Assembly: GCF_900155945.1 (NCBI RefSeq)
Contig: NZ_FTMN01000001.1
Coordinates: forward strand, 124,001 to 188,000
Reading direction: 5' to 3'
DNA from: Marinobacterium stanieri
GTDB taxonomy: Bacteria; Pseudomonadota; Gammaproteobacteria; Pseudomonadales; Balneatricaceae
Length of the DNA stretch: 64,000 nt
Below the pieces are notes generated by a model that worked only from the letters and a program-made list of their open reading frames with translations, ran no database searches and was not told the origin of the DNA. This document shows, piece by piece, positions 25,810 to 34,330 of this stretch. The stretch's first letter is position 1. The number at the start of each line of letters is the position of its first letter. The position numbers were made by a program, and so were the translations under genes.

Positions 25810-26901
25810 TCAAAGCGCAGGGTGTGCGGGATAAGTGGTGTAGCCTTGTGCATCACCACCAAAAAGGGTTTCAGCGGAAAAGCTGGCCAGAGGCAGTGAC
25901 TGGCTCAGACGCTCGGGCAAATCAGGGTTCGCAATGAAAGGACGGCCAAAGGCCACCAGATCAGCCAGACCTTCATTTATGATCTGGTTCGCACGCTCCT
26001 TGTTATATTTGCCAGCCACAATCAGGGTGCCTTGATACACCTGACGCAGCGCCTGCCGGAAATCTGCGGGTATTTCCGGGGCATCGTCCCAGTCAGCTTC
26101 AGCCAGATGCAGATAGCCGATACCCATTGCTTCCATCTGCTTTGCCGCATGCAAAATTGTGGGAATGATGTCCGGGCAATTCATGCCACGGGCCGTAATG
26201 TAAGGCGCCAGACGCACACCGGTTTTGGCGGCACCCACTTCATTTGCCACAGCAGTAGCAACCTCAATCAGAAAGCGAATCCGGTTGTCACGATTACCGC
26301 CATAAGCATCTGTGCGTGTATTGGAGGTGGTGCGCAGGAACTGATCAATCAGGTAGCCATTGGCAGCATGGATCTCGACGCCATCAAAACCGGCTTCCAC
26401 TGCATTGCGCGCGGCCAGACGATAATCCTCGATCACTCCCTGAATTTCGCCGGTTTCCAGGGCACGGGGAGTGGGACAAGCCACCATGCTCCCAACGCCC
26501 TGCTCATCGGCCATCCAGATACTGGCTTCAGGGTTGATGGCTGACGGCGCCACCGGCAAGGCACCTTGATGAAAATCAGGATGTGACATGCGCCCTACAT
26601 GCCAGAGCTGCAGGTAGATCGTTCCTCCTTTGGCATGGACGGCATCTGTAACTTCACGCCAGCCTGCAACCTGCTCGGCACTGTGGATTCCGGGTGTAAA
26701 GCTGTACCCCTGCCCTTGAGGTGATATCTGGGTTGCTTCAGCAATGATCAGGCCGGCACTGGCGCGCTGGGCGTAATACCCCGCCATGAGTGCATTGGGA
26801 ATGTTGCCTGGTTGAGTACTGCGGGCACGTGTCATCGGTGCCATGACAATTCGGTTTTGCAGATCCTTACCTGACAACGCGTATTGTGAAAAAAGGCTCA
26901 T
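25810..26901 (-). CDS. nemA: Old yellow enzyme-family alkene reductase (NemA-like)
   Basis: A 363-residue FMN-dependent TIM-barrel NADPH oxidoreductase. NRIVMAPMTRARS near residue 17, QLWHVGRMSHP near 98-108, the catalytic-site FDGVEIHAANGYLIDQFLR (H and N bind the substrate oxygen) and a C-terminal FGRPFIANPDL are all present. The family reduces activated C=C bonds of enones, maleimides and nitro compounds. Upstream partner is a VOC protein (3-nt gap) and downstream an MDR reductase; a divergent LysR gene is the likely regulator, comparable to NemR/LysR-controlled electrophile responses. Confidence 0.92.
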   Translation of the reverse strand: MSLFSQYALSGKDLQNRIVMAPMTRARSTQPGNIPNALMAGYYAQRASAGLIIAEATQISPQGQGYSFTPGIHSAEQVAGWREVTDAVHAKGGTIYLQLWHVGRMSHPDFHQGALPVAPSAINPEASIWMADEQGVGSMVACPTPRALETGEIQGVIEDYRLAARNAVEAGFDGVEIHAANGYLIDQFLRTTSNTRTDAYGGNRDNRIRFLIEVATAVANEVGAAKTGVRLAPYITARGMNCPDIIPTILHAAKQMEAMGIGYLHLAEADWDDAPEIPADFRQALRQVYQGTLIVAGKYNKERANQIINEGLADLVAFGRPFIANPDLPERLSQSLPLASFSAETLFGGDAQGYTTYPAHPAL

Positions 26902-26904
26902 GGA

Positions 26905-27321
26905 TTACTCCTTGATTAAATCTGTGGTGTCGATGGCACGCCCTTCCCGGCTATCCGGCACATCCAGCTCGAGTAACAGAGAGTCCGAGAAGCGGATAAA
27001 AACCTGGGCTATTGCCTGTTCGGGCACGCGCGCCAGCTGATAGGGCAATTGCAACGTCTGGATATGCTGCAACAGAACTCGCAGCGGCATTTCGGAGCGA
27101 AACGCAATGTGATTCAGCTCAACCTCTTCGCCGTCGGGACGATGAATGGCATGCAGTACGGGGCTATCTTCCTGATAAAACCAGTTACCGGAGAAAGCAA
27201 AGGGTGGCCGGTAGCCATCAAACAGACCTAAAAGCCTGGCGAGTGCAGCCAGTGCCGGCGCACGGGTGTTACTGACGACACTGATATGGTCGAAATGCCA
27301 TTTCGAGACTGAAAGAGACAT
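26905..27321 (-). CDS. VOC-family (glyoxalase-like) protein
   Basis: 138 residues with the beta-alpha-beta-beta-beta layout of the vicinal-oxygen-chelate superfamily: FDHISVVSNTRAPALAALARLLGL at the start, HAIHRPDGEEVELNHIAFRSE in the middle, and a C-terminal LLLELDVPDS that would give the last metal-binding glutamate. It may isomerise, cleave or bind an aldehyde or conjugate. First gene of the VOC-OYE-MDR operon, divergent from a LysR gene. The exact substrate cannot be read from sequence. Confidence 0.8.
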   Translation of the reverse strand: MSLSVSKWHFDHISVVSNTRAPALAALARLLGLFDGYRPPFAFSGNWFYQEDSPVLHAIHRPDGEEVELNHIAFRSEMPLRVLLQHIQTLQLPYQLARVPEQAIAQVFIRFSDSLLLELDVPDSREGRAIDTTDLIKE

Positions 27322-27378
27322 ACCTGCTCCTGATCCACGTGGGCGTGTAAAAGACAGGAGCAGCTTATTTGACCTTTT

Positions 27379-27428
27379 AAATTTGAAAAACTAGCCTTAC
27401 AAACAAACTCTTTCAAAATAAATTTGAA
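27379..27428. promoter_or_regulatory. Repeated AAATTTGAA boxes between VOC operon and LysR gene
   Basis: AAATTTGAA occurs at 27379-27387 and again at 27420-27428, and TTCAAA at 27412-27417 pairs with the second copy to form a LysR-type dyad (TTCAAA-N5-TTTGAA). The spacing between the two sites is 41 bp, about four turns. Probable binding region of the divergent LysR regulator, overlapping its own start. Confidence 0.45.
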
Positions 27429-27429
27429 T

Positions 27430-28335
27430 ATGCGTTCGCTTCAGGATCTGAGAATATTTATCGAAACTGCCCGTCAGGGCAGCCTGTCGGGCGCTGCCAG
27501 ACAGATGGACTTATCACCCGCCGCCGCCAGTGCCGCCATCAAGCGACTGGAAGCCGAGATAGGCGTGCCACTGTTTATCCGTTCCACCCGCCACTTGCGT
27601 ATGACTCATCAGGGCGAAACCTTTCTTGGCCATTGCCAACAGGCACTGCAATTGCTCGAAGATGGCTGCCAGGCGGTACAGACAGGCCAAACGGTGATTC
27701 AGGATGTACTGCAGCTCTCAATGCCGTCTGATGTAGGGCGCAACCTGTTATTGGACTGGCTGGATGAGTTTCTCGACAAGCACCCGCGCATCGATCTGCG
27801 CATTCAACTCTCGGACCGTTTGGCCAATGTGTACCGCCAGCCGGTCGATATCGCCCTGCGGTACGGCGAGCCACCAGACTCCAGCCTCATCGCTGTTCCA
27901 CTGCTGCCGGATAACAGGCGTGTTCTCTGTGCCTCACCTGAGTATGTGCAAGCGTTTGGCGTCCCCCTGAATCCCTATGAGCTGGAACAACACAACTGCC
28001 TGTGTTTCATGCTTGGCGAAGACGTACATGGCCGCTGGCACTTTTGGCAGAGCGGACAGGAGATATCCGTGAAAGTCAGGGGAAATCGTGTCGCCGATGA
28101 CGGCGAGGCGGTGAAACGTTGGGCGCTTGCCGGAAAAGGCATTGCCTACAAATCCAGGCTCGATGTGATTGAAGAGCTGCGTGATGGGCGCCTGGTGCCC
28201 TTGTGCGAAGACTGGGAAACCGAACGGACACCATTCAACCTGATCTGTGCCGACCGGCGCCAGTTCAGCCCGGCGGTTCAGGCACTGAGGGAGTTCTTAT
28301 TCTCCCGGCTCGATCAGTATCTTCATGAGGCTTGA
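27430..28335 (+). CDS. LysR-family transcriptional regulator
   Basis: 301 residues from ATG 27430 (a TTG two codons earlier is also possible; neither has a clear ribosome site). The N-terminal winged helix-turn-helix is LRIFIETARQGSLSGAARQMDLSPAAASAAIKRLEAEIGVPLF (described as residues about 6-48), followed by a LysR substrate-binding domain with VDIALRYGEPPDSSL and VADDGEAVKRWALAGKGIAYKS. This is the CrgA-type branch of LysR proteins. It is divergent from the electrophile-reductase operon and is likely its regulator. Confidence 0.9.
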   Translation: MRSLQDLRIFIETARQGSLSGAARQMDLSPAAASAAIKRLEAEIGVPLFIRSTRHLRMTHQGETFLGHCQQALQLLEDGCQAVQTGQTVIQDVLQLSMPSDVGRNLLLDWLDEFLDKHPRIDLRIQLSDRLANVYRQPVDIALRYGEPPDSSLIAVPLLPDNRRVLCASPEYVQAFGVPLNPYELEQHNCLCFMLGEDVHGRWHFWQSGQEISVKVRGNRVADDGEAVKRWALAGKGIAYKSRLDVIEELRDGRLVPLCEDWETERTPFNLICADRRQFSPAVQALREFLFSRLDQYLHEA

Positions 28336-28336
28336 G

Positions 28337-28816
28337 CTAATGCTCGGAAGGACTCGAGCGCCGGCTTTCAGCCAACACCATGAAACCATAACTGAGTCCC
28401 ACAGCGAGCACTACAGCGGCTAGCGAGAAAACTTCTGAGGCATCCAGCTTGCCAAAGTCCAGCACGATCACTTTTCGCGCCACCGCCATCAAAGCCGTTG
28501 CGAGCACCAATTTGACCGGTATTTCTGCGCTGCTGAGATATATTCGGATATTGACGAAGATCTCAATCGCCACCAATACGGCGAGAAAAGCTGCAAAGGT
28601 CTCAAAAATATCGCTGATGTTTAGCAAAAACACAGGCGGCGCAGTCAGGCGCTGGTAAAGCACATACAACACATCCCCTATCCCCAGAAAAATCACGATC
28701 ACCATCAAAATGGCCAGCAGCTTTACCGCAAAGCGAATCGCATAGTGACTGGCTCGAATGATCGGATCCGGCTCGTTCAGTGGCAGCTCGATATGTGAAT
28801 GTGAGTCCCGCTTCAT
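28337..28816 (-). CDS. psiE: PsiE-family (phosphate-starvation-inducible) membrane protein
   Basis: 159 residues with four predicted membrane helices (about 28-53, 65-90, 100-120, 125-148). The pattern DIFETFAAFLAVLVAIEIFVNIRIYL and VKLVLATALMAVARKVIVLDF matches the PsiE family. E. coli psiE is induced by phosphate starvation, but its molecular function is unknown. The gene is convergent with the LysR regulator (1-bp gap) and monocistronic. Confidence 0.85.
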   Translation of the reverse strand: MKRDSHSHIELPLNEPDPIIRASHYAIRFAVKLLAILMVIVIFLGIGDVLYVLYQRLTAPPVFLLNISDIFETFAAFLAVLVAIEIFVNIRIYLSSAEIPVKLVLATALMAVARKVIVLDFGKLDASEVFSLAAVVLAVGLSYGFMVLAESRRSSPSEH

Positions 28817-29081
28817 ACATCAACCCTCAGGTTAAGCACCGGGTAGCCAATCCAACGTCTGAATTTGCTGTTGGCACCTGTAAGTGAAAGAGCCGTTCCA
28901 ACACGCTCTGATTAACTAAAGCACAAATATGGAAAATATGTTCTGAGCACCTGCCAGCGGATGAAAACATAGACTGCTGAGGGGTCAAAAGGCGGTTACA
29001 TATTCTGTGTACGTGAAATATGAATGAGCAGACCGATCAATACCTCTGCCTTTCCTCTCGTGGGTTGGTTCCTGAAAAGAA
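28817..29081. other. Intergenic stretch, no gene seen
   Basis: Region between psiE (whose promoter must lie at its left side) and the gdhA terminator. No protein-like frame on either strand and no recognisable RNA. AT-rich between 28910 and 29020. Confidence 0.4.
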
Positions 29082-29104
29082 AAGACCCGCAAACAGCGGG
29101 TCTT
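29082..29104 (-). terminator. Intrinsic terminator of gdhA
   Basis: AAGACCCGC-aaaca-GCGGGTCTT: a 9-bp stem; on the minus strand it is followed by TTTCTTTTC. Located 32 nt past the gdhA stop. Confidence 0.85.
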
Positions 29105-29136
29105 GGATGATTGCGTATTGCAGAAACCAGCCGGGG

Positions 29137-30516
<1,380 letters not shown>

Positions 30517-30628
30517 TTAGCCAGAGCACTAGAGTGCAGGCGGATCTGAGCCGCTGCATTCAGGTTGGAGTCAGGATAGTTGGTAACTCTGGGGTGCTCT
30601 GACGGGATAAAGCGGCGGTAATAATAAA

Positions 30629-30643
30629 GCACTAAATTAGTGC
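30629..30643. promoter_or_regulatory. Perfect palindrome upstream of gdhA
   Basis: GCACTAA-A-TTAGTGC, a perfect 7-bp inverted repeat with a single central base, 140 bp upstream of the gdhA start in an AT-rich 318-bp intergenic region. Probably a regulator-binding site for gdhA; no protein is assigned. The rest of the region (30490-30807) has no gene. Confidence 0.4.
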
Positions 30644-30763
30644 ACACAATGCAGCTAAAGGCATAAATATTTGCGACTGATGGCTATCGGTGCGCGATTG
30701 AGAGCCCCCGTAACACCCGTGTCAGGCTGAAAAACACGGCTTCTTCTGTCCTGTTTTTCCAGA

Positions 30764-30789
30764 GATACAGGGCATGACAGCCCTGTATC
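30764..30789. terminator. Hairpin after the carboxymuconolactone decarboxylase-family gene
   Basis: GATACAGGGC-atgaca-GCCCTGTATC, a 10-bp perfect stem 19 nt beyond the stop of the minus-strand gene. No immediate T-run follows (TCTGGAAAAAC), so termination efficiency is uncertain. Confidence 0.55.
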
Positions 30790-30807
30790 CACTGTAACTC
30801 AGGCACG

Positions 30808-31299
30808 TTAGCCCAGATCTATGTCTTCAAGACCAAACAAGGCATCCAATGCCCCAGGAGTAGTTCTGAACGCAACATTGGCCCGATTCCAGGCATTGAT
30901 GCTCATGATATGGAACGTCAGAGCCGCCAATTCCTGTTCAGCGAATTGCTCCCTCACTTTATGATAAACCGCATCCGGCACGCCTTCCGGGGCAAGGCAG
31001 GTCAACGCCTCCGTCCAGGCCAGTGCGGCACGCTCCTGTGCCGAGAACAACTGTGATTCTCGCCAGCCCGCCAGATGGTGGAGGCGTAATTCCCTTTCAC
31101 CTCTAAGGCGGGCCTGCTTTACATGCATATCGATACAGAAGGTACAGCCGTTCAGCTGGGAAGCGCGCAGGTCCACAAGAACCGCCAATGCAGGCCGAAT
31201 ATGATGGCTGTCGGATACCGCCAGGCTGAATGCCATTAACTTCTCGGTCAGTGCCGGTAGCTGATCCATAAAGTTCAGTCGAGGTTGTGTATGTGACAT
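30808..31299 (-). CDS. Carboxymuconolactone decarboxylase / AhpD-like family protein
   Basis: A 163-residue AhpD-fold protein. The redox site CTFCIDMH puts cysteines at 52 and 55 with H59, the arrangement of alkylhydroperoxidase-type members; SAQERAALAWTEALT and TFHIMSINAWNR follow. It is the kind of gene (COE group: carboxymuconolactone decarboxylase, oxidoreductase, epimerase) that accompanies ECF41 sigma factors, and such a sigma gene lies directly upstream. An exact ECF41-type promoter precedes it and AAGGAAG is the ribosome site. Probable role is peroxide or thiol redox protection; substrate unknown. Confidence 0.9.
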   Translation of the reverse strand: MSHTQPRLNFMDQLPALTEKLMAFSLAVSDSHHIRPALAVLVDLRASQLNGCTFCIDMHVKQARLRGERELRLHHLAGWRESQLFSAQERAALAWTEALTCLAPEGVPDAVYHKVREQFAEQELAALTFHIMSINAWNRANVAFRTTPGALDALFGLEDIDLG

Positions 31300-31342
31300 T
31301 TTTCTTCCTTTAGACAGGTTTGATAAAAGTACCTGCCTAAAA

Positions 31343-31369
31343 GACGAATCGACTGAGCGGTGTGTGACA
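31343..31369 (-). promoter_or_regulatory. ECF41-type promoter for the CMD-family gene
   Basis: On the minus strand TGTCACA (31369-31363), 16 nt, then CGTC (31346-31343): exactly the TGTCACA-N16-CGTC promoter known for ECF41 sigma factors, 44 bp upstream of the gene start. Confidence 0.85.
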
Positions 31370-31412
31370 TGAGAAACGCATATTTAATATATGCGGAGGT
31401 ACTCGGCATGCT

Positions 31413-32321
31413 TCATTCTCCTGAAAGGTGTCTGAGTTTTTCAGGATTGCGCTGAATGTAGAGCGTACCTATGCGGCCAGGATCGACTGGAGAAGGCATT
31501 AGTATGATCGCCTGAACCAGCTCACCACCGGGGCCGTCAAATACCAGACAACCGGGTAGCCCATTGATACTCGCCTGCTGCAAATGCCAGTTTTGACTGC
31601 TTGGCAATCTAACAAACCCCATGAAGGTTCTGGCAATTTTACTCCCTCCCTGCAGCGGGCGCGGTATGGTGGTGACTTTGCCACCGCCGTCAGCCACAAG
31701 CACCGCATCTTCGCTTAAAAGACTCGCCAGCGCATCGGTATCCTGGCTCTGCACGGCCCGATTGAATGCATTGAACAACCGCTCGTGTTCATCCGCCTCA
31801 ACCTCACAGCGTACATACTCGGCTTTTACATGCGTGCGTGCCCGGCTAGCCAACTGGCGACAGGCCGCAGGCGAGCGCTCAAGCCGGGTAGCCACCTCGT
31901 CAAACTCAAGATCAAACACATCGTGTAATAGAAAACTGGCACGCTCCAAAGGGGTTAAGCGTTCCAGTGCCAGCATGAAAGCAACTGATACATCCTGCGC
32001 GAACTCTGTTTGACGCTCAGGCCCATGACACATGGCATCGTCATCCTCCAGCAGCGGCTCAGGTAACCAGATACCCACATATTGCTCACGTTTAACAGCC
32101 GCGGACCTGAGGCGGTCCAGACAAAGATTGGTCGCAAGGCGAGACAGGTATGCTCTGGGGCTATCAATGCTGCTTTCATCGATTTCGGCCCAGCGCAGCC
32201 ATACCTCTTGCATCACATCTTCGGCATCGCTGCGCGAGCCCAGCATGCGATAGGCAAGCGCCCGCAGATGCCGGACGTGATCAGTTTCATATCGATGAGC
32301 GCGTTGGGAAAGTGCTGTCAT
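31413..32321 (-). CDS. ECF41-family RNA polymerase sigma factor
   Basis: 302 residues. Sigma region 2 (LRALAYRMLGSRSDAEDVMQEVWLRW, about 20-45) and region 4 (LTPLERASFLLHDVFDLEFDEVATRLERSPAACRQLASRA, about 122-161) are followed by a SnoaL-like C-terminal extension with the ECF41 signature DGGGKV near residue 210. In ECF41 proteins that extension replaces a separate anti-sigma factor and tunes activity. Target and autoregulation are visible here: the CMD gene downstream and this gene itself both carry TGTCACA-N16-CGTC promoters. Confidence 0.92.
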   Translation of the reverse strand: MTALSQRAHRYETDHVRHLRALAYRMLGSRSDAEDVMQEVWLRWAEIDESSIDSPRAYLSRLATNLCLDRLRSAAVKREQYVGIWLPEPLLEDDDAMCHGPERQTEFAQDVSVAFMLALERLTPLERASFLLHDVFDLEFDEVATRLERSPAACRQLASRARTHVKAEYVRCEVEADEHERLFNAFNRAVQSQDTDALASLLSEDAVLVADGGGKVTTIPRPLQGGSKIARTFMGFVRLPSSQNWHLQQASINGLPGCLVFDGPGGELVQAIILMPSPVDPGRIGTLYIQRNPEKLRHLSGE

Positions 32322-32355
32322 TGTTCATTCTCTTGAAGCCAGGGGTCCTGAACAG

Positions 32356-32382
32356 GACGGAACAACAAGATGAAGTGTGACA
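32356..32382 (-). promoter_or_regulatory. ECF41-type promoter of the sigma gene (autoregulation)
   Basis: Minus-strand TGTCACA (32382-32376), a 16-nt spacer, CGTC (32359-32356), 35 bp upstream of the sigma factor ATG. Same motif and spacing as at the CMD gene. Confidence 0.85.
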
Positions 32383-32406
32383 TGGAACGGCAAAAAAGTG
32401 CTTTCA

Positions 32407-32817
32407 CTAACGGCACCGAGTCTTTCCTTCAGCAGAACTGGAGCAGCGCCTAACCTTGCCGTCCTGATCTCGCCAGGTCGTATTCCCGAACCTGTCACGG
32501 CTGCCATGAGCGCTTTTCCCGTCTATCCCGCGAAGGGTCGTATTGCCGAATTGGTCGGTAACACTTCTATAGAGCAGTCCATCGAGGCTCCTGTAGACTC
32601 GGTTGCCGAAAGCATCGGTCGTAACCCTCAACAGGTTGCCGTGCATATCGCGCCAGACAGTATTGCCCGCTGCATCCGTCCGGCTTCTGAACATGTTGCC
32701 CTGACTGTCACGACAGACGGCATTACCAAATGTATCGGTGTTGCAATGCGTTTGGGATAAAGCCGGTGTCGACAAGACACAAAGCAGCAGCGCGGAGAGC
32801 AAACTGGTGAATTTCAT
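32407..32817 (-). CDS. Secreted protein of five 20-residue repeats
   Basis: 136 residues: a signal peptide (about 1-21, ALSQ cleavage region) and then five tandem repeats of about 20 residues with consensus TDxFGNxxxRDxxGxxxRS, for example at residues about 27-46, 47-66, 67-86, 87-106 and 107-126, ending in a basic, cysteine-containing tail. At DNA level the period is about 60 bp. The repeat style resembles short periplasmic or surface repeat proteins (WD/YD-like beta-hairpins), but no named family is recognised. Monocistronic, between the GNAT gene and the ECF41 locus. Confidence 0.7.
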   Translation of the reverse strand: MKFTSLLSALLLCVLSTPALSQTHCNTDTFGNAVCRDSQGNMFRSRTDAAGNTVWRDMHGNLLRVTTDAFGNRVYRSLDGLLYRSVTDQFGNTTLRGIDGKSAHGSRDRFGNTTWRDQDGKVRRCSSSAEGKTRCR

Positions 32818-32857
32818 ATCTCACTCCTTGAGACTGTATGAAAAGGTGAAAAGGCCC

Positions 32858-33346
32858 TTATCTGACTGTCAAAGCAGCCGCTTTTTGCAACTGAAAGTGA
32901 ACCAGTGCCACTCGCTCGCCGTTATAGTCAGTGCGCTGCTCAATTGCACAAGGTTGAAAGCCAAGCTTTGCATATAGCAACAAACCGGCTGCGTTCCGGT
33001 TAAAGCAGGACACTTTGATAGCGTTTGTACCATGCTTATCGAATCCCAGCTCAATCATGTGCCTGATCAACAAACGGGCTATACCACAACCTCTATGGGA
33101 CGCTTTGACTACGACATTACCGATGGCACAAACTTCGCTTCCCCAGTGGTAGAAATTGGCAAATGCGACTATGCGCCCCTCAGCTTCAATAACGGTGGAG
33201 TCCGTCCGTGTCAGAATAGACTCACGCACAGTCTCTTCAGCAAGAGGGAAAACAGACTTGGGGAAGCAATAGAACAGCTCTTCCTGTGCTGTTGGCAGTT
33301 TGCAAATTTCAGGGACATCCTCTTCCCTTACTTCTCGAATAAGCAC
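32858..33346 (-). CDS. GNAT-family N-acetyltransferase
   Basis: 162 residues, GTG start with a strong Shine-Dalgarno AAGGAGG 5 nt upstream. GNAT motif A is visible as GNVVVKASHRGCGIARLLIRHMIELG (acetyl-CoA pyrophosphate loop RGCGIA), then NRNAAGLLLYAKLGFQ of motif B. IVAFANFYHWG supplies the beta-4 strand. The acceptor substrate cannot be inferred; no functional partner is adjacent. Confidence 0.88.
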   Translation of the reverse strand: MLIREVREEDVPEICKLPTAQEELFYCFPKSVFPLAEETVRESILTRTDSTVIEAEGRIVAFANFYHWGSEVCAIGNVVVKASHRGCGIARLLIRHMIELGFDKHGTNAIKVSCFNRNAAGLLLYAKLGFQPCAIEQRTDYNGERVALVHFQLQKAAALTVR

Positions 33347-33418
33347 CTTTTCCTCCTTGTAGTGCCATTTTTTGCATGCTGTGAAATATGACCCATCAGC
33401 CGTATACAGTCCAGAACC

Positions 33419-34330
33419 TCACTCCCGTACCAGAATCCTCAGTGCGACCCCTGCCGCAGCGGTGCGGTTTTCAACGCCCAGCGCCGGGTATACCTGCTCC
33501 AGGTGCTTGTTGACTGTACGCGGACTCATACTCAGGATTTCGCCAATCTCCTTATTGGTCTTGCCGTTGGCTACCCAATAGAGCACTTCAGCGGCACGGG
33601 TGGTCAGATCCAGCTGATTTTGCAGCAGGACCGGGCCTGTACCCCGCTGCTCATCAACCAGTTTGAACAGGAAGTCGCCGTTACTTTGGTGGCTGAGCAA
33701 GCGCACGGACAGCGCGTAATCCAGACCTTTAAGCGCCAGCTGATCGTTAACCGCCGGGCTGCGCCTCAGCCAATCAGCCAGCTGCGGGCGCAGGGATGTT
33801 TCTATCCAGAGTTCGCTGACGTTGGCTCTTGCCAGAAGCGCATGGGCCTGGGGTGTAGCCCAGTGGACCAGGCCATCCGGTGAGACGGTCATCAAGTGCT
33901 GGCCGGTGGTATCCAGCGCCGACTGGGCACTTTGGGTCAGGCGCGCATTATTGAGATGAACGCGCATGCGCGCCAGCAGTTCGTCTGGGTTAATCGGTTT
34001 GGTCAGATAGTCCACGCCCCCCACATCCAGCCCACGCACAACATTTTCGGTTTCGGTGAGACCAGTCATGAAGATGACGGGAATGGCACAGAGTGCCGGA
34101 TCCTGCTTCAGCGCTTCACAGGTCGCAAAACCATCCAGGTGAGGCATCACGGCGTCCAGCAGGATAATGTCAGGCTGCATGCGCGCGGCGATATTCAGTG
34201 CCTGCCGCCCCTCCAGGGCAACCAGTACATCCATGCCCGCCGCTTCCAGCGCATCATTGATCAGGCTGAGCGCATCCGGTGAATCATCCACCACCAGCAC
34301 CAGGTCTCGCTTCACTGCATCCTGTTTCAT
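33419..34330 (-). CDS. Response regulator with LuxR-type HTH
   Basis: 303 residues. The receiver domain (about 9-125) has acidic pair DD15-16, phospho-acceptor D59 (ILLDAVMPH), MTGLTE and K in YLTKPINP. A middle segment of about 90 residues resembles a degenerate PAS/sensor linker. The C-terminal LuxR/NarL-type helix-turn-helix (about 238-300) contains LTTRAAEVLYWVANGKTNKEIGEIL and MSPRTVNKHLEQVYPALGVENR. Its ATG overlaps the stop of the hybrid kinase by 4 nt, so the two proteins almost certainly form one two-component system. Confidence 0.92.
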   Translation of the reverse strand: MKQDAVKRDLVLVVDDSPDALSLINDALEAAGMDVLVALEGRQALNIAARMQPDIILLDAVMPHLDGFATCEALKQDPALCAIPVIFMTGLTETENVVRGLDVGGVDYLTKPINPDELLARMRVHLNNARLTQSAQSALDTTGQHLMTVSPDGLVHWATPQAHALLARANVSELWIETSLRPQLADWLRRSPAVNDQLALKGLDYALSVRLLSHQSNGDFLFKLVDEQRGTGPVLLQNQLDLTTRAAEVLYWVANGKTNKEIGEILSMSPRTVNKHLEQVYPALGVENRTAAAGVALRILVRE

